Shown piece after piece: positions 1-9,629 of a stretch of 64,000 bases of DNA. The position numbers were made by a program, and so were the translations under genes. Numbering within the stretch: the stretch's first letter is position 1; every line of letters starts with the position of its first letter. The notes beneath the pieces are model-generated. The model was not told the DNA's origin, did no database searches, and was given only the letters and a program-made list of their open reading frames with translations. The DNA is from Maricaulaceae bacterium (lineage in GTDB: Bacteria; Pseudomonadota; Alphaproteobacteria; Caulobacterales; Maricaulaceae). The DNA lies in assembly GCA_026126205.1 (NCBI GenBank), contig JAHCJP010000001.1, positions 310,001-374,000 of the forward strand. The letters are read 5' to 3'.

Positions 1-1196
1 GCCCGTTCTACGAGCATCTGAAATCCACCCTGGCCGAGATTGAGGCCGAAGGCCTCTACAAGCGCGAGCGCATCATCACCTCGCAGCAGTTTTCCGAGAT
101 CGACGTGCGCCGCAATGGCGGACACAGCCATGTCATCAACTTCTGCGCCAACAACTATCTCGGCCTCGCCAACCGGCCGGAGCTGATCGCCGCCGCCAAA
201 CAGGCGCTTGACCGCTATGGCTATGGCGTCGCCTCGGTGCGGTTCATCTGCGGCACGCAGGAGGTGCACCGCGAGCTGGAACAGGCGCTGGCGGACTTTA
301 CGGGGCAGCAGGACGCCATCCTCTACGCCGCGGCGTTCGACGCCAATGGCGGGGTGTTCGAGCCGCTGCTGGACGAAAACGACGCCATCATTTCGGATTC
401 GCTCAACCACGCCTCGATCATCGACGGGGTGCGTCTGTGCAAGGCCAGGCGCTATCGCTTCGCCAATTCCGACATGGACGATCTGGAGGGCAAGCTGAAA
501 CAGGCGCGCGCCGACGGCGCCCGGCACATCCTGATCGTCACCGACGGCGTGTTCTCGATGGACGGTTATATCGCCCGGCTGAAGGACATCTGCGACCTGG
601 CGGACAAATATGACGCCCTGACCATGGTCGACGACTGCCACGCCCACGGCTTCATGGGTGCGAACGGGCGCGGCACGCCGGAACATTGCGGCGTCATGGG
701 CCGCATCGACATCATCACCGGCACGCTGGGCAAGGCGCTGGGCGGCGCCATGGGCGGTTTCACGGCGGCGAAACAGCCGGTGATCGACATGCTGCGCCAG
801 CGCTCGCGGCCCTATCTGTTCTCCAACTCGCTGGCCCCGGCCATCGCCGGCGCCAGCCTGAAGGCGCTGGAGATGGTGCGCGGCGGCCATGACCTGCGCG
901 CCCGCCTGTTCGACAACGCGAAGCGCTTCCGCAAGGGGATGAGCGAGGCCGGCTTCAACCTGCTGCCCGGCGAACACCCGATCATCCCGGTGATGCTGGG
1001 CGACGCCAAGCTGAGCCAGGACATGGCCGCGCGCCTGATGGGGGAAGGGGTGTATGTGATCGGCTTCTTCTATCCGGTGGTGCCGAAGGGCCAGGCCCGC
1101 ATCCGCACCCAGATGAGCGCCGCCCACACGCCGGAGCAGATCGACCGCGCTGTGGCGGCGTTTGCGAAGGTGGGCAAGGAGCTGGGGGTGGTGTAG
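1..1196 (+). CDS. kbl: Glycine C-acetyltransferase (2-amino-3-ketobutyrate CoA ligase), 5' end outside window
   Basis: PLP enzyme that splits 2-amino-3-ketobutyrate with CoA into glycine and acetyl-CoA, the second step of threonine degradation after Tdh. The reading frame is open from base 3, with FYEHL at the very start, so only the first few codons are missing. The fold-type I signatures are clear: [21 protein letters not shown], the VDDCHAHGF loop and the PLP-lysine motif [11 protein letters not shown]. The C-terminus [14 protein letters not shown] is close to E. coli Kbl as I recall it. tdh follows 148 bp downstream. A GTG at 105 is internal and is not the start. Confidence 0.96.
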   Translation, partial: PFYEHLKSTLAEIEAEGLYKRERIITSQQFSEIDVRRNGGHSHVINFCANNYLGLANRPELIAAAKQALDRYGYGVASVRFICGTQEVHRELEQALADFTGQQDAILYAAAFDANGGVFEPLLDENDAIISDSLNHASIIDGVRLCKARRYRFANSDMDDLEGKLKQARADGARHILIVTDGVFSMDGYIARLKDICDLADKYDALTMVDDCHAHGFMGANGRGTPEHCGVMGRIDIITGTLGKALGGAMGGFTAAKQPVIDMLRQRSRPYLFSNSLAPAIAGASLKALEMVRGGHDLRARLFDNAKRFRKGMSEAGFNLLPGEHPIIPVMLGDAKLSQDMAARLMGEGVYVIGFFYPVVPKGQARIRTQMSAAHTPEQIDRAVAAFAKVGKELGVV

Positions 1197-1208
1197 CGCC
1201 CCTTCGGA

Positions 1209-1320
1209 CCCTCGCCCTTCGTGGCCCGCTTCGCGGGACTCCTCAGGGTGAGGGAGACAGTGCACAATCACCCCTCATCCTGAGGTGCTGACGAAGTCAG
1301 CCGCGAAGGACGGGGGGTCA
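1209..1320. repeat. REP-like inverted pair between kbl and tdh
   Basis: The arm at about 1211-1254 and the arm at about 1271-1314 are imperfect reverse complements over about 44 bp (CCTCAGGGTGAGGG against CCCCTCATCCTGAGG). Each arm holds its own small palindrome: CCCGCTTCGCGGG at 1226-1238 and GCTGACGAAGTCAGC at 1287-1301. The sequence resembles the dispersed intergenic palindromes common in alphaproteobacteria. In mRNA it would fold into a long hairpin between two genes of one pathway, which could attenuate transcription or stabilise the upstream message. That role is inference. Confidence 0.7.
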
Positions 1321-1344
1321 GGAAACCAGAACGGCAGGAATGCG

Positions 1345-2373
1345 ATGAAAGCCCTCGTCAAAGCCGAATCGAAGCCCGGCATCTGGATGCGCGACGAACC
1401 GGCGCCCGAAATCGGGCCGGACGACGTGCTGATCCGGGTGAAGAAAACCGCCATCTGCGGCACCGACATCCATATCTATGAATGGGACGACTGGGCGGCG
1501 AAGAACGTGCCGACGCCGATGGTCGTCGGCCATGAATACATGGGCGTGATCGAGCAGGTGGGCCGCGACGTGACGCGCGTAAAACCCGGCATGCGGGTGT
1601 CGGGCGAGGGGCATGTGGTGGGCGAGCGATCACGCGCCGCGCGCGCCGGGCGCTTTCACCTCGACCCCGAAACCAAGGGCGTCGGCGTCAACATCCCCGG
1701 CGCCTTCGCCGAATATGTGCGCATTCCCGCCTTCAATGTCGTGCCGCTGCCCGACGACCTGCCGGACGAGATCGGCTCCATCCTCGACCCGCTGGGCAAT
1801 GCGGTTCACACCGCGCTGGCCTTTGACCTGGTGGGCGAGGACGTTCTGGTCACCGGCGCCGGGCCGATCGGCATCATGGCCGCCGCGGTCGCCCGCCATG
1901 TCGGCGCGCGCCACATCGTGCTGACCGACATCAATCCAGACCGGCTGACGCTGGCGCAGAAGGTCGTCCGCAACATCCGCCCCGTGAACACGGCGAAGGA
2001 AGACCTGAACGACGTGATGGCGGAGCTGAAGATGACAGAGGGCTTCGACATCGGGCTTGAAATGTCGGGCGCGGAGCCGGCCTTCAAACAGATGACCGCC
2101 GCAATGGTGATGGGCGGGCGCATCGCCATGCTGGGGATTCCGGCGCGGCCGATGACGGTTGATTTCGGCGAGCTGATCCTGAAGGCGATCACGCTGAAAG
2201 GCATCTATGGCCGCGAGATGTTCGAGACCTGGTACAAGATGATCGCCATGCTGCAATCGGGGCTGGACGTGTCGGGCATCATCACCCACCGCCTGAAGGC
2301 CGATGATTTCCAGCAGGGGTTTGACGCCATGCGCTCCGGCAAGTCCGGCAAGGTGGTTCTGGACTGGGCATGA
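1345..2373 (+). CDS. tdh: L-threonine 3-dehydrogenase lacking the structural-zinc cysteines
   Basis: Zinc- and NAD-dependent medium-chain dehydrogenase that oxidises L-threonine to 2-amino-3-ketobutyrate, the substrate of Kbl. The ATG at 1345 gives 342 aa, against 341 in E. coli, with CAGGAA upstream. Catalytic zinc residues are present: C38 in AICGTDIH, and H63 and E64 in VGHEY. The nucleotide-binding stretch is [13 protein letters not shown]. Odd point: the loop that normally carries four structural-zinc cysteines (E. coli 93, 96, 99, 107) has G93, S96, A99 and D107 here at the same spacing. The rest matches Tdh well, so this looks like lineage loss of the structural zinc and not a different enzyme. 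It overlaps the next gene by ATGA. Confidence 0.95.
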   Translation: MKALVKAESKPGIWMRDEPAPEIGPDDVLIRVKKTAICGTDIHIYEWDDWAAKNVPTPMVVGHEYMGVIEQVGRDVTRVKPGMRVSGEGHVVGERSRAARAGRFHLDPETKGVGVNIPGAFAEYVRIPAFNVVPLPDDLPDEIGSILDPLGNAVHTALAFDLVGEDVLVTGAGPIGIMAAAVARHVGARHIVLTDINPDRLTLAQKVVRNIRPVNTAKEDLNDVMAELKMTEGFDIGLEMSGAEPAFKQMTAAMVMGGRIAMLGIPARPMTVDFGELILKAITLKGIYGREMFETWYKMIAMLQSGLDVSGIITHRLKADDFQQGFDAMRSGKSGKVVLDWA

Positions 2374-3041
2374 CGGATTTTCCCTCGCGCCCCCTGCCGT
2401 TTTCCGAACTGCCGCCGGAAGAGATGCGGGCGCGGGCGAAGGCGTTCTTCGAGGCGATGAAAACCCGCCGCACGGTGCGCGATTTCGCGGACCGCGACGT
2501 GCCGCGCGAGATCATCGAAAACGCCATCCGCAGCGCCGGAACCGCGCCGTCGGGCGCCAATCACCAGCCCTGGCATTTCGCCGTCATCGGCAAGGGGCCG
2601 CTGCGCGCGCGCCTGCGCGCCGCCGCCGAGGCCGAGGAGCGGGCCTTCTATGAAAGCAAGGCCAGCGCGGAATGGCTGGCGGCGCTGGCCCCGCTGGGCA
2701 CCGATGCGGTGAAACCGTATCTGGAGACCGCGCCGTGGCTGATCGCCGTGTTCGCCCAGCGCCGCGGCGGCGCCCGGGCGGGGGAGGATCGCAAGAATTA
2801 CTATGTCGCCGAGTCGGTGGGCATCGCCTGTGGCTTCCTGCTGGCGGCGCTGCACCAGGCCGGGCTGGCCACCCTGACCCACACGCCGAACCCGATGGGC
2901 TTTCTGTCCGAAATCTGCGAACGCCCGGAAAACGAGAAGCCCTACATGCTGATCGTCGCCGGCTATCCCGCGCCCGGCGCGCGCGTGCCCGAACACGCGC
3001 TGATCAAGAAGCCTTTGCAGGACATTTCAAGCTGGCTCTAG
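2370..3041 (+). CDS. Nitroreductase-family flavoprotein resembling iodotyrosine deiodinase
   Basis: FMN enzyme of 223 aa in the nitroreductase superfamily. The pattern of conserved blocks matches the iodotyrosine deiodinase branch: [38 protein letters not shown], and a KKPLQDI tail. The residues that clamp the amino acid part of halotyrosine in animal enzymes, E-x3-Y-x20-K, are at E90, Y94 and K115 with the same spacing. Likely chemistry is reductive dehalogenation, or reduction of a tyrosine-like amino acid derivative; the substrate is inferred. Its ATG overlaps the tdh stop by 4 nt, so it is translationally coupled to threonine catabolism. A generic NADH nitroreductase remains possible. Confidence 0.85.
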   Translation: MTDFPSRPLPFSELPPEEMRARAKAFFEAMKTRRTVRDFADRDVPREIIENAIRSAGTAPSGANHQPWHFAVIGKGPLRARLRAAAEAEERAFYESKASAEWLAALAPLGTDAVKPYLETAPWLIAVFAQRRGGARAGEDRKNYYVAESVGIACGFLLAALHQAGLATLTHTPNPMGFLSEICERPENEKPYMLIVAGYPAPGARVPEHALIKKPLQDISSWL

Positions 3042-3061
3042 GGGCAGGCTGTACGCCTCCC

Positions 3062-3253
3062 TTACGCCGCCGCGCCGCGCCGGATGGCGGTGACCGACCA
3101 GATCAGCGCGATGAACCAGCCAATCACCGTCCAGCCGAAGACCAGGTTGGTCAGGAAGATGGCCAGCGCGTTGTGATGGCCGCGCGCCAGCGCGATGATC
3201 GCCGGGATGAAATACATCAGGGCGGGGAGAAGCAGAATTTCAGCGCCGTACAT
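3062..3253 (-). CDS. Small membrane protein, superinfection-immunity (Imm) family
   Basis: Protein of 63 aa with two hydrophobic helices flanking RGHHNALAIFLTNLVFGWT. This is the signature of the Imm_superinfect family, named after the phage T4 immunity protein but widespread as a chromosomal small membrane protein of unknown role. The ATG at 3253 is preceded by a strong AAGGAGG. A 17-bp palindrome sits just upstream of that ribosome binding site. The C-terminus AIRRGAAA is positively charged. It lies tail to tail with the nitroreductase gene, 20 bp apart. Confidence 0.85.
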   Translation of the reverse strand: MYGAEILLLPALMYFIPAIIALARGHHNALAIFLTNLVFGWTVIGWFIALIWSVTAIRRGAAA

Positions 3254-3265
3254 AGCGGAGCCTCC

Positions 3266-3282
3266 TTATCGAATTTCGATAA
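3266..3282. promoter_or_regulatory. 17-bp palindrome in the leader of the Imm-family gene
   Basis: TTATCGAA-T-TTCGATAA is a perfect 8-bp inverted repeat around one base. On the minus strand it ends directly at the AAGGAGG ribosome binding site of the gene starting at 3253. It could be an operator for a dimeric repressor, or a leader hairpin beside the Shine-Dalgarno sequence. The regulator is unknown. Confidence 0.45.
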
Positions 3283-3358
3283 AATAACCCGCGATTCCGG
3301 CGCGCGCAAGGGGCGGGCGGGGGATCGGCGCGTGCGCAGTCCCCCTTCGCGTTCCAGA

Positions 3359-4999
3359 TCACGCGTCCGGGAATTTGAAGTCCTTGTATATCTCGCGCAG
3401 CTTGGTTTTCAGCACCTTGCCCGTAGCGCCGATGGGCATGGCGTCGATGAACTCCACCGCGTCCGGCACCCACCATTTGGCGACCTGGCCGGACAGATAG
3501 TCGAGGATCGACTGCGCGTCCGGCTTCGCGCCCTCGCGCAACTGCACGATCAGCAGCGGGCGCTCCTGCCATTTCGGGTGCGCGCGGCCGATGACGGCGG
3601 CCAGCGCCACGTCCTTGTGGCCCATGGCGGCATTTTCGAGATCGATGGAGCTGATCCATTCGCCGCCGGTCTTGATCACGTCCTTCGACCGGTCGGTGAT
3701 GGTCATGAAGCCGTCTTCGTCGAGATGCGCCACATCGCCGGTCTTGAACCAGCCGTCGTCGGTGAAGCTCTCGTCGCCGGCGCCGCGGTAATAGGCCGAG
3801 GCGATCCACGGCCCGCGCACCTGCACATGGCCCGAGGATTCGCCGTCGCGTGGCAGCACATTGCCTTCGTCATCGACGATGCGCATCTCGACGCCGAACA
3901 CCAGCCGGCCCTGCTTCAGCTTGACCTTGATCTCTTCCTCGCGGCTGATGCCGGCATGTTTGGGCAGGGGCACATTGACCGTGCCCAGCGGGCTCATCTC
4001 GGTCATGCCCCAGCCCTGCTGCATCCTGACGCCGTATTCGTCCTCATAGGCGCGCAGCAGCGCCTCGGGCAGGGCCGAGCCGCCGATCAGCACGCGGTCG
4101 ACGCTGTCGATCCGCTTGCCGGTCTGTTTCAGGTATTGCAGCAGGCCCAGCCACACCGTCGGCACGCCAGCGACGTAAGACACCTGCTCGCTCTCGATCA
4201 GTTCGTGCAGGCCCTCGCCGTCCAGCCGCGCGCCGGGCATCACCAGCTTGGCTCCGGTCATCGCGGCGGCGTAGGGGATGCCCCAGGCGTTGACGTGGAA
4301 CATCGGCACCACGGGCAGCAGCACGCCGGAGGCGCCGACGCCAATCACGTCTGAAGACGTGCTGGCCAACGCGTGCAGCACCGTGGAGCGGTGGGAATAC
4401 AGCACGCCTTTCGGGTCGCCGGTGGTGCCGGAGGTGTAGCACAGCCCGGCGGCGGCGTTTTCGTCGAAGTCCGGCCAGTCATAGCTCGCCTTGTGACCGG
4501 CGATCATGTCCTCATAGGCGTCGGTCTGGGTCTTGGTGGCGCCGCGCAGTTCGCCGCCGCCCATCACCACCCAGTTCTTCACCGTCTTGCAGTGTTCGGC
4601 GATGCCGTCGATCAGCGGCGCGAAGGTGGAATCGAAGAACACCGCCTTCGACTGCGAATGGTTGAGGATCCAGATGATGTGCTGCGGCGACAGCCGCGGA
4701 TTGACGGTGTTGATCACCGCGCCGACGCCGGAGACGGCGTAATAAAGCTCGAAATGCCGGTGCGAGTTCCAGGCGATGGTCGAGACCCGGTCGCCCTCCT
4801 TTATCTTCATGTCGCGGGTCAGCATGTTGGCCAGCTTCTGCGACCGGGCGTGCGCGTCGGCATAGCCATAGCGGTGGATCTGGTGGTTCTCCGGCAGACG
4901 GGTGACGATCTCGCGCTTGCCATGGTTCATCGCCGCATGCTGGATGATGTGCGAAATCATCAGCGGCCGGTTCATCATCAGGCCTTCAAGCGCAAGCAT
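3359..4999 (-). CDS. Medium/long-chain acyl-CoA ligase, AlkK-like
   Basis: ATP-dependent acyl-CoA synthetase of the ANL superfamily that activates fatty acids to acyl-CoA through an acyl-AMP. The start at 4999 ([14 protein letters not shown]) gives 546 aa and has GGGGGAGA upstream; the frame stays open further upstream but that part has no family similarity. Motifs are the P-loop [11 protein letters not shown] near residue 188, [23 protein letters not shown], and the hinge and catalytic lysine regions [19 protein letters not shown] and GATGKVLK. The order and text of these blocks resemble Pseudomonas AlkK. The gene is divergent from the dehydratase with 146 bp between starts. Confidence 0.93.
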   Translation of the reverse strand: MLALEGLMMNRPLMISHIIQHAAMNHGKREIVTRLPENHQIHRYGYADAHARSQKLANMLTRDMKIKEGDRVSTIAWNSHRHFELYYAVSGVGAVINTVNPRLSPQHIIWILNHSQSKAVFFDSTFAPLIDGIAEHCKTVKNWVVMGGGELRGATKTQTDAYEDMIAGHKASYDWPDFDENAAAGLCYTSGTTGDPKGVLYSHRSTVLHALASTSSDVIGVGASGVLLPVVPMFHVNAWGIPYAAAMTGAKLVMPGARLDGEGLHELIESEQVSYVAGVPTVWLGLLQYLKQTGKRIDSVDRVLIGGSALPEALLRAYEDEYGVRMQQGWGMTEMSPLGTVNVPLPKHAGISREEEIKVKLKQGRLVFGVEMRIVDDEGNVLPRDGESSGHVQVRGPWIASAYYRGAGDESFTDDGWFKTGDVAHLDEDGFMTITDRSKDVIKTGGEWISSIDLENAAMGHKDVALAAVIGRAHPKWQERPLLIVQLREGAKPDAQSILDYLSGQVAKWWVPDAVEFIDAMPIGATGKVLKTKLREIYKDFKFPDA

Positions 5000-5145
5000 G
5001 TCGTCTCCCCCGTGTGCGTCGCCAGGCGCGTTTTCCCCGCGCGGTTGAATTTGCGCGCTATCAAACCGGCGATGGGCTTTGCGCGCAATCCCTTTGCACC
5101 GGAAACCGCAACGATTTATCCGCATTGCAGAAAGGGGAGATTCGC

Positions 5146-6117
5146 ATGACGAGCGAGCCGCCGGTTTTCGAGGATGTCGAGGACGCCGCGCGCCGGTTGG
5201 AGGGCCATGCGGTGGTCACGCCACTGCTGCGCTGCGACGTGTTGGACGAAGCCGGTGGCGGGCGTGTGTTTGTGAAAGCCGAATGTCTGCAGCGCACCGG
5301 CAGCTTCAAGTTCCGCGGCGCCTGGAACCGGCTGTCGCGGCTGGACGCGGAACAGAAGAAACGCGGCGTGGTCGCCTTTTCGTCCGGCAATCATGCGCAG
5401 GGCGTGGCCGCGGCGGCGAAGCTGCTGGGCATGCCGGCGGTGATCGTTATGCCCGCCGACGCCCCGGCGGTGAAGGCGGAGGGCGTGCGGGCGCTGGGCG
5501 CGCGCATTGTGCCCTTCGATCGCGAAACCGAGGACCGCAACGCCATCGCGGCGCGCCTCGCCGCCGAGACCGGGGCCGTGGTCGTGCCCGCCTTCGACGA
5601 TCCGTTCGTGATCGCAGGTCAGGGGACGACAGGGTTGGAAATCGTCGCGCAGGCGGCTGGCGTCTCTCTGGACGCGGTTCTATGCCCCGCGGGCGGCGGC
5701 GGCCTGGTCGCGGGCGTTGGCCTGGCCATGAAGCGGCTGTCGCCGGAAACGCGGATCTGGGCCGTCGAGCCGGCGGGGTTCGACGATCACCGCCGCTCGC
5801 TGGCCGCGGGCCGCATCGTCTGCAATGAGCGTCTGACCGGCTCGATCTGTGATGCGCTGCTGGCCCCCGCGCCGGGCGAGATCACCTTCGCCCTGAACCG
5901 CATGCAGCTTTCCGGCGCCGTGACCGTGAGTGATGACGAGGCGCTGGCCGCCATGGCCTTCGCCTTCCGGCATCTGAAAATCGTGCTGGAGCCGGGCGGC
6001 GCCGTGGCGCTGGCCGCGGTGCTGAACCGGCGCGTCGAAACACAGGGGCGCGCGGTGTGCATGGTCGTCAGCGGCGGCAATGTCGATCCGGCGTTGTTCG
6101 CCCGGGCGCTTACCTGA
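5146..6117 (+). CDS. Threonine/serine dehydratase (PLP, fold type II)
   Basis: Enzyme of 323 aa that deaminates L-threonine to 2-oxobutyrate or L-serine to pyruvate. The Schiff-base lysine lies in TGSFKFRGA, followed by SSGNHAQGVA and the phosphate-binding loop CPAGGGGLVAG. There is no C-terminal ACT regulatory domain, so it is of the short catabolic or serine-racemase-like type and not biosynthetic IlvA. The start is the ATG at 5146 after AAAGGGGAGA. The 3' end overlaps the opposite-strand lytic transglycosylase by 8 bp. With kbl/tdh nearby and sdaA at the far end, this window holds several serine/threonine degrading enzymes. Confidence 0.9.
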   Translation: MTSEPPVFEDVEDAARRLEGHAVVTPLLRCDVLDEAGGGRVFVKAECLQRTGSFKFRGAWNRLSRLDAEQKKRGVVAFSSGNHAQGVAAAAKLLGMPAVIVMPADAPAVKAEGVRALGARIVPFDRETEDRNAIAARLAAETGAVVVPAFDDPFVIAGQGTTGLEIVAQAAGVSLDAVLCPAGGGGLVAGVGLAMKRLSPETRIWAVEPAGFDDHRRSLAAGRIVCNERLTGSICDALLAPAPGEITFALNRMQLSGAVTVSDDEALAAMAFAFRHLKIVLEPGGAVALAAVLNRRVETQGRAVCMVVSGGNVDPALFARALT

Positions 6118-8146
6118 CCGGCGGCGGTTCGCCATTGCGGCCGAGGTCGCGCTCGATCTGCAGGCGCGAAGACTGCTCGGGCGCCAGGCGGCTGCGGTAG
6201 ACCTGCAGGTTCTCCAGCACGCGCATGACGTAGTTGCGGGTTTCCGAGAAGGGAATGCTCTCGATCCAGTCGATAGGATCCACGTCCGGGTCGCGCGGGT
6301 CGCCATAATCGCGAATCCACTGCCGCGCCCGGCTGCCGCCGGCGTTATAGGCCGCCAGCGCCAGCAGGTACGACCCCTCGAAAGCCGTCACCACTTCATC
6401 CAGATGGGCGATGCCCAGCGTCATGTTGTAGTCCGGGTCGTAGAGCAGCCAGTCGGCGTTATAGGGCGTTCCCATGCGCCGGGCGGTTTCGCGCGCCGTC
6501 GCCGGCATCAGCTGCATGATGCCGCGGGCGCCGGCGTGGCTGATGGAGCGCGGATCGAATTCCGTCTCCTGGCGGATAATGGAATGCACCAGCGCCGGGT
6601 CCGGCACGCCGAACGGCGTCTGCGGCATGGCGATCACCGGGTAGGCGCTTTCGGGCAGCACCTCGCCGCGCTGACGCGCCGCTTTCGCCGCGCGCAGGGC
6701 CAGCCGCAATTGCAGGTAATCGCGCGCCAGGCCGGCGAGCATGGAGGTTTCGACCGGGGTTTCGACCACGTTCTGATAGTGGCCGATGAACACCCGGAAC
6801 ATATAGTCCTGATCCTGTTCGGCCAGCAGGCGCATCGCCCGCACCATCGGACGCGCCTCGAACGCGGCGCGGGTTTCGGCGTCGGGCTCCGGCTCCGGCG
6901 GCAGGGCGAAATCCGCGCCCGATCCGCGCAGGGCGGCGATCGCCATCTGGCCATAGAAGGCGGTGGCGTGTTCGGCGGCCTCGGTGAAGGCGCGGCGCGC
7001 CGCCTCGGCGTCGCCAGCAGCTTCCGCCGCACGGCCCTGCCAGTACAGCGCGCGGGAGACCGAGACCGTGAAGCTGACGCCGGATTCCAGGGTCTGGAAA
7101 TGGCGCAGCGCGTCGGACGGACGGTCGAGATGCACGAGCGCCAGCCAGCCAGCCAGAAACTCGGCGTCGGCGAAATCCGCGCCGGACGACATGCCATGCG
7201 CGGATGCGACCCGGTAGGCTTCTGCATGGCGGCCGTCGCGGATCAGGCGCAGGATCATCAGCCGCCGCTCTGTCCACATCAGCGACAGGGCGCGGGTGTT
7301 GGCGTGTTCCCCCGGCAGTTCCAGCACCAGCGGCAGGATGTTCTCGTCGCTCTGGCCGGCGCGGCGCCGCCAGCGTATGCGCTCGTACAGCAGGCCGGCG
7401 TCGCCGGAGAGGCCGGGCGGCACGGCGTTGACCGCCGTATCAACACCGCGATCACGGCCGGCCAGGCGGATACGTGCGTCGGCCAGGCGCCGTTGACCTT
7501 CCGGAAGCAAGCTCATCAGGTCGCGCGCCGCGCTGCGCTGGTCGGTCCACAGCAGATGGTCAACGCGCGCAGCGTGATCTTCCTGCGTCAGCAAGGCGGC
7601 ATGGCGGCGGGCGATCTCGCGCTGGCGCTCGGCGCGGAAATTGTTCTCGCGCCAGGCGGCGCGGATCAGCGTCTGGGCTTCGTCGCGGCGGCCCAGTTGC
7701 AAATACGCCTCAGCCAGCATGACGCGGCCCTCGCCGGTCAACGGCGGGGAGGCCGAGAACCAGTCGGCGATGGCGGCGGCCGACATGCCCGAGGAGTCGA
7801 TCTTGCCTTCGGCTTCACGCTGGATGGTGGCGTGCAGCGGCCAGCCACGCAGGTCGGAAACCGCCTGGTCCAGTTCGTAGAAACTGGTTCCTGGATCGGA
7901 GGTGGCGATGCGCCATAACAGGATGTCGCGCGCCACACGGTCGGACAGGCGCGAGCGGAATTCGCGCACCATGCGCCAGTCGCCGTCCGATGCGGCGGCG
8001 AGGCCGCGCCGGAACACGGCGAAGTCATGATCATCCAGATAGCGGGAGTGGTTGGCCGGGTCCGGCTTCAGCCGCGGGACGGGAATGGCGTGCGCCTGGG
8101 CCGACAGGGCGAAGGCGCAAAGAACAATGGCGAAGCGCGTGATCAT
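6110..8146 (-). CDS. slt: Soluble lytic murein transglycosylase (Slt70-like)
   Basis: Periplasmic muramidase of 678 aa that cleaves the MurNAc-GlcNAc bond with 1,6-anhydro product formation. A signal peptide (residues 1-20, ending AQAHA) is followed by a long alpha-helical superhelical U/L region of about 480 residues. The C-terminal catalytic domain has the Glu in IIRQETEFDP (E527), then ARGIMQLMPATA and LALAAYNAG. Size and architecture match family 1 lytic transglycosylases. It is divergent from dapA with 146 bp between starts. Confidence 0.95.
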   Translation of the reverse strand: MITRFAIVLCAFALSAQAHAIPVPRLKPDPANHSRYLDDHDFAVFRRGLAAASDGDWRMVREFRSRLSDRVARDILLWRIATSDPGTSFYELDQAVSDLRGWPLHATIQREAEGKIDSSGMSAAAIADWFSASPPLTGEGRVMLAEAYLQLGRRDEAQTLIRAAWRENNFRAERQREIARRHAALLTQEDHAARVDHLLWTDQRSAARDLMSLLPEGQRRLADARIRLAGRDRGVDTAVNAVPPGLSGDAGLLYERIRWRRRAGQSDENILPLVLELPGEHANTRALSLMWTERRLMILRLIRDGRHAEAYRVASAHGMSSGADFADAEFLAGWLALVHLDRPSDALRHFQTLESGVSFTVSVSRALYWQGRAAEAAGDAEAARRAFTEAAEHATAFYGQMAIAALRGSGADFALPPEPEPDAETRAAFEARPMVRAMRLLAEQDQDYMFRVFIGHYQNVVETPVETSMLAGLARDYLQLRLALRAAKAARQRGEVLPESAYPVIAMPQTPFGVPDPALVHSIIRQETEFDPRSISHAGARGIMQLMPATARETARRMGTPYNADWLLYDPDYNMTLGIAHLDEVVTAFEGSYLLALAAYNAGGSRARQWIRDYGDPRDPDVDPIDWIESIPFSETRNYVMRVLENLQVYRSRLAPEQSSRLQIERDLGRNGEPPPVR

Positions 8147-8292
8147 GGCTCCTGCTACGCAAGGGCGGCGCCGGTTTCATCCAGATTCGCCCAAGCCCGA
8201 TTCTTTGTCCATAGCCGTATCAGTGCGGCCCTTGGCCGCGAGGACGTGCGCCGATATGGTCCGCGCCGCCGCATCATGAACGGGGTTGAGAC

Positions 8293-9171
8293 ATGTTCCG
8301 GGGTTCGCTGACCGCGCTTGTGACGCCGTTCCGGAACGGAACGGTGGACGAGGCCGCCTTCGCCGCGCTGGCCGAGCGCCAGATTGCGGCCGGAACCCAC
8401 GGCCTCGTGCCCTGCGGCACCACCGGGGAATCCCCGACTCTCAGCAAGGACGAAAAACGGCGGATCATCGCCCTGACGGTCGAGGTCGCGGCCGGCCGGG
8501 TTCCCGTCATCGCCGGAACCGGCACCAACAACACAGCAGAGACCGTGGAGATGCAGCGCTTCGCCAGCCAGGCGGGGGCGGACGCGGCGCTGGTGGTGGC
8601 GCCCTATTACAACAAGCCGTCGCAGGAAGGCCTGTTCCAGCATTTCAAGGCCGTGGCGGAGGCCGCGGACCTGCCGGTGATCGTCTACAATATCCCGGGA
8701 CGCTCCATCGTCGACATCAGCCCCGCCACCATGGCGCGCATCGCGGCGTTGTCGAACGTCGTTGGCGTCAAGGACGCCACGGGCGACATCACCCGCGTCA
8801 CCGCCCACCGCCTCGCCATCGGGCCGGATTTCATCCAGCTTTCGGGCGAGGATGCAACGGCGCTGGCCTATAACGCACATGGCGGAACCGGCTGCATTTC
8901 GGTCACTTCCAACGTGGCGCCGGAGCTGTGCGCGCGCTTTCAGGAGGCGGGCCTCGCCGGACGCCATGACGAGGCGCTGGCCTTGAGCGACCGCCTTTAT
9001 CCGCTGCACCGCGCGCTGTTCCTGGCCCCCAGCCCCGGCCCGGCGAAATACGCCCTGTCGCTGCTGGGCCTGTGCACGGACGAGCTGCGCCTGCCGCTGA
9101 CCGGGCCGGAAGACGCTGTGAAGGCCGAGGTGAAGGCGGCGATGGCCGCTGCCGGGCTGCTGCAGGCATGA
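8293..9171 (+). CDS. dapA: 4-hydroxy-tetrahydrodipicolinate synthase
   Basis: First committed enzyme of lysine and diaminopimelate synthesis; it condenses pyruvate with aspartate semialdehyde. The 292 aa TIM barrel has the catalytic residues T43 and T44 in GTTGES, Y132 in VYNIPGRS, R137 and the Schiff-base K160 in VGVKDATGD. It begins [13 protein letters not shown], as in other DapA proteins. It overlaps smpB by ATGA, an association seen in other alphaproteobacteria. Confidence 0.97.
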   Translation: MFRGSLTALVTPFRNGTVDEAAFAALAERQIAAGTHGLVPCGTTGESPTLSKDEKRRIIALTVEVAAGRVPVIAGTGTNNTAETVEMQRFASQAGADAALVVAPYYNKPSQEGLFQHFKAVAEAADLPVIVYNIPGRSIVDISPATMARIAALSNVVGVKDATGDITRVTAHRLAIGPDFIQLSGEDATALAYNAHGGTGCISVTSNVAPELCARFQEAGLAGRHDEALALSDRLYPLHRALFLAPSPGPAKYALSLLGLCTDELRLPLTGPEDAVKAEVKAAMAAAGLLQA

Positions 9172-9629
9172 GCGGCGGCGGAGGCCCCATCGCCGTCAAC
9201 CGCCGCGCGCGTTTCGATTACGAGATCGAGGAGACGTTCGAGGCGGGGCTGGTGCTGACCGGAACCGAGGTCAAGTCGCTGCGCGAGGGGCGGGCGAACA
9301 TCGCCGAATCCTACGTCTCACCTGAAAAGGACGAGCTGTACCTGATCAATGCCGACATCCCGCCCTACGGCCCGGCCAACCGCTTCAATCACGAGCCGCG
9401 GCGGCCGCGCAAACTGCTGATGAAGCGGCGCGAGATCGAAAAACTGGCCGGCGCGGTGACCCGCGACGGGCGCACCATCATCCCCTTGCGGCTGTATTTC
9501 AACGCGCGCGGGATCGCCAAGCTCCAGATCGGCCTCGCCAAGGGCAAGAAGACCATCGACAAGCGCGAGACCATCAAGCGCCGCGACTGGGACCGCCAGA
9601 AATCCCGCCTGATGAAGAATTACGGCTAG
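9168..9629 (+). CDS. smpB: SsrA-binding protein (trans-translation)
   Basis: SmpB, 153 aa, binds tmRNA and delivers it to stalled ribosomes. Recognisable blocks are [30 protein letters not shown], the [11 protein letters not shown] segment and a basic C-terminal tail [17 protein letters not shown]. The start is the ATG that overlaps the dapA stop. The 3' end overlaps the opposite-strand UDG gene by 56 bp. No tmRNA gene was recognised in the window. Confidence 0.97.
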   Translation: MSGGGGPIAVNRRARFDYEIEETFEAGLVLTGTEVKSLREGRANIAESYVSPEKDELYLINADIPPYGPANRFNHEPRRPRKLLMKRREIEKLAGAVTRDGRTIIPLRLYFNARGIAKLQIGLAKGKKTIDKRETIKRRDWDRQKSRLMKNYG

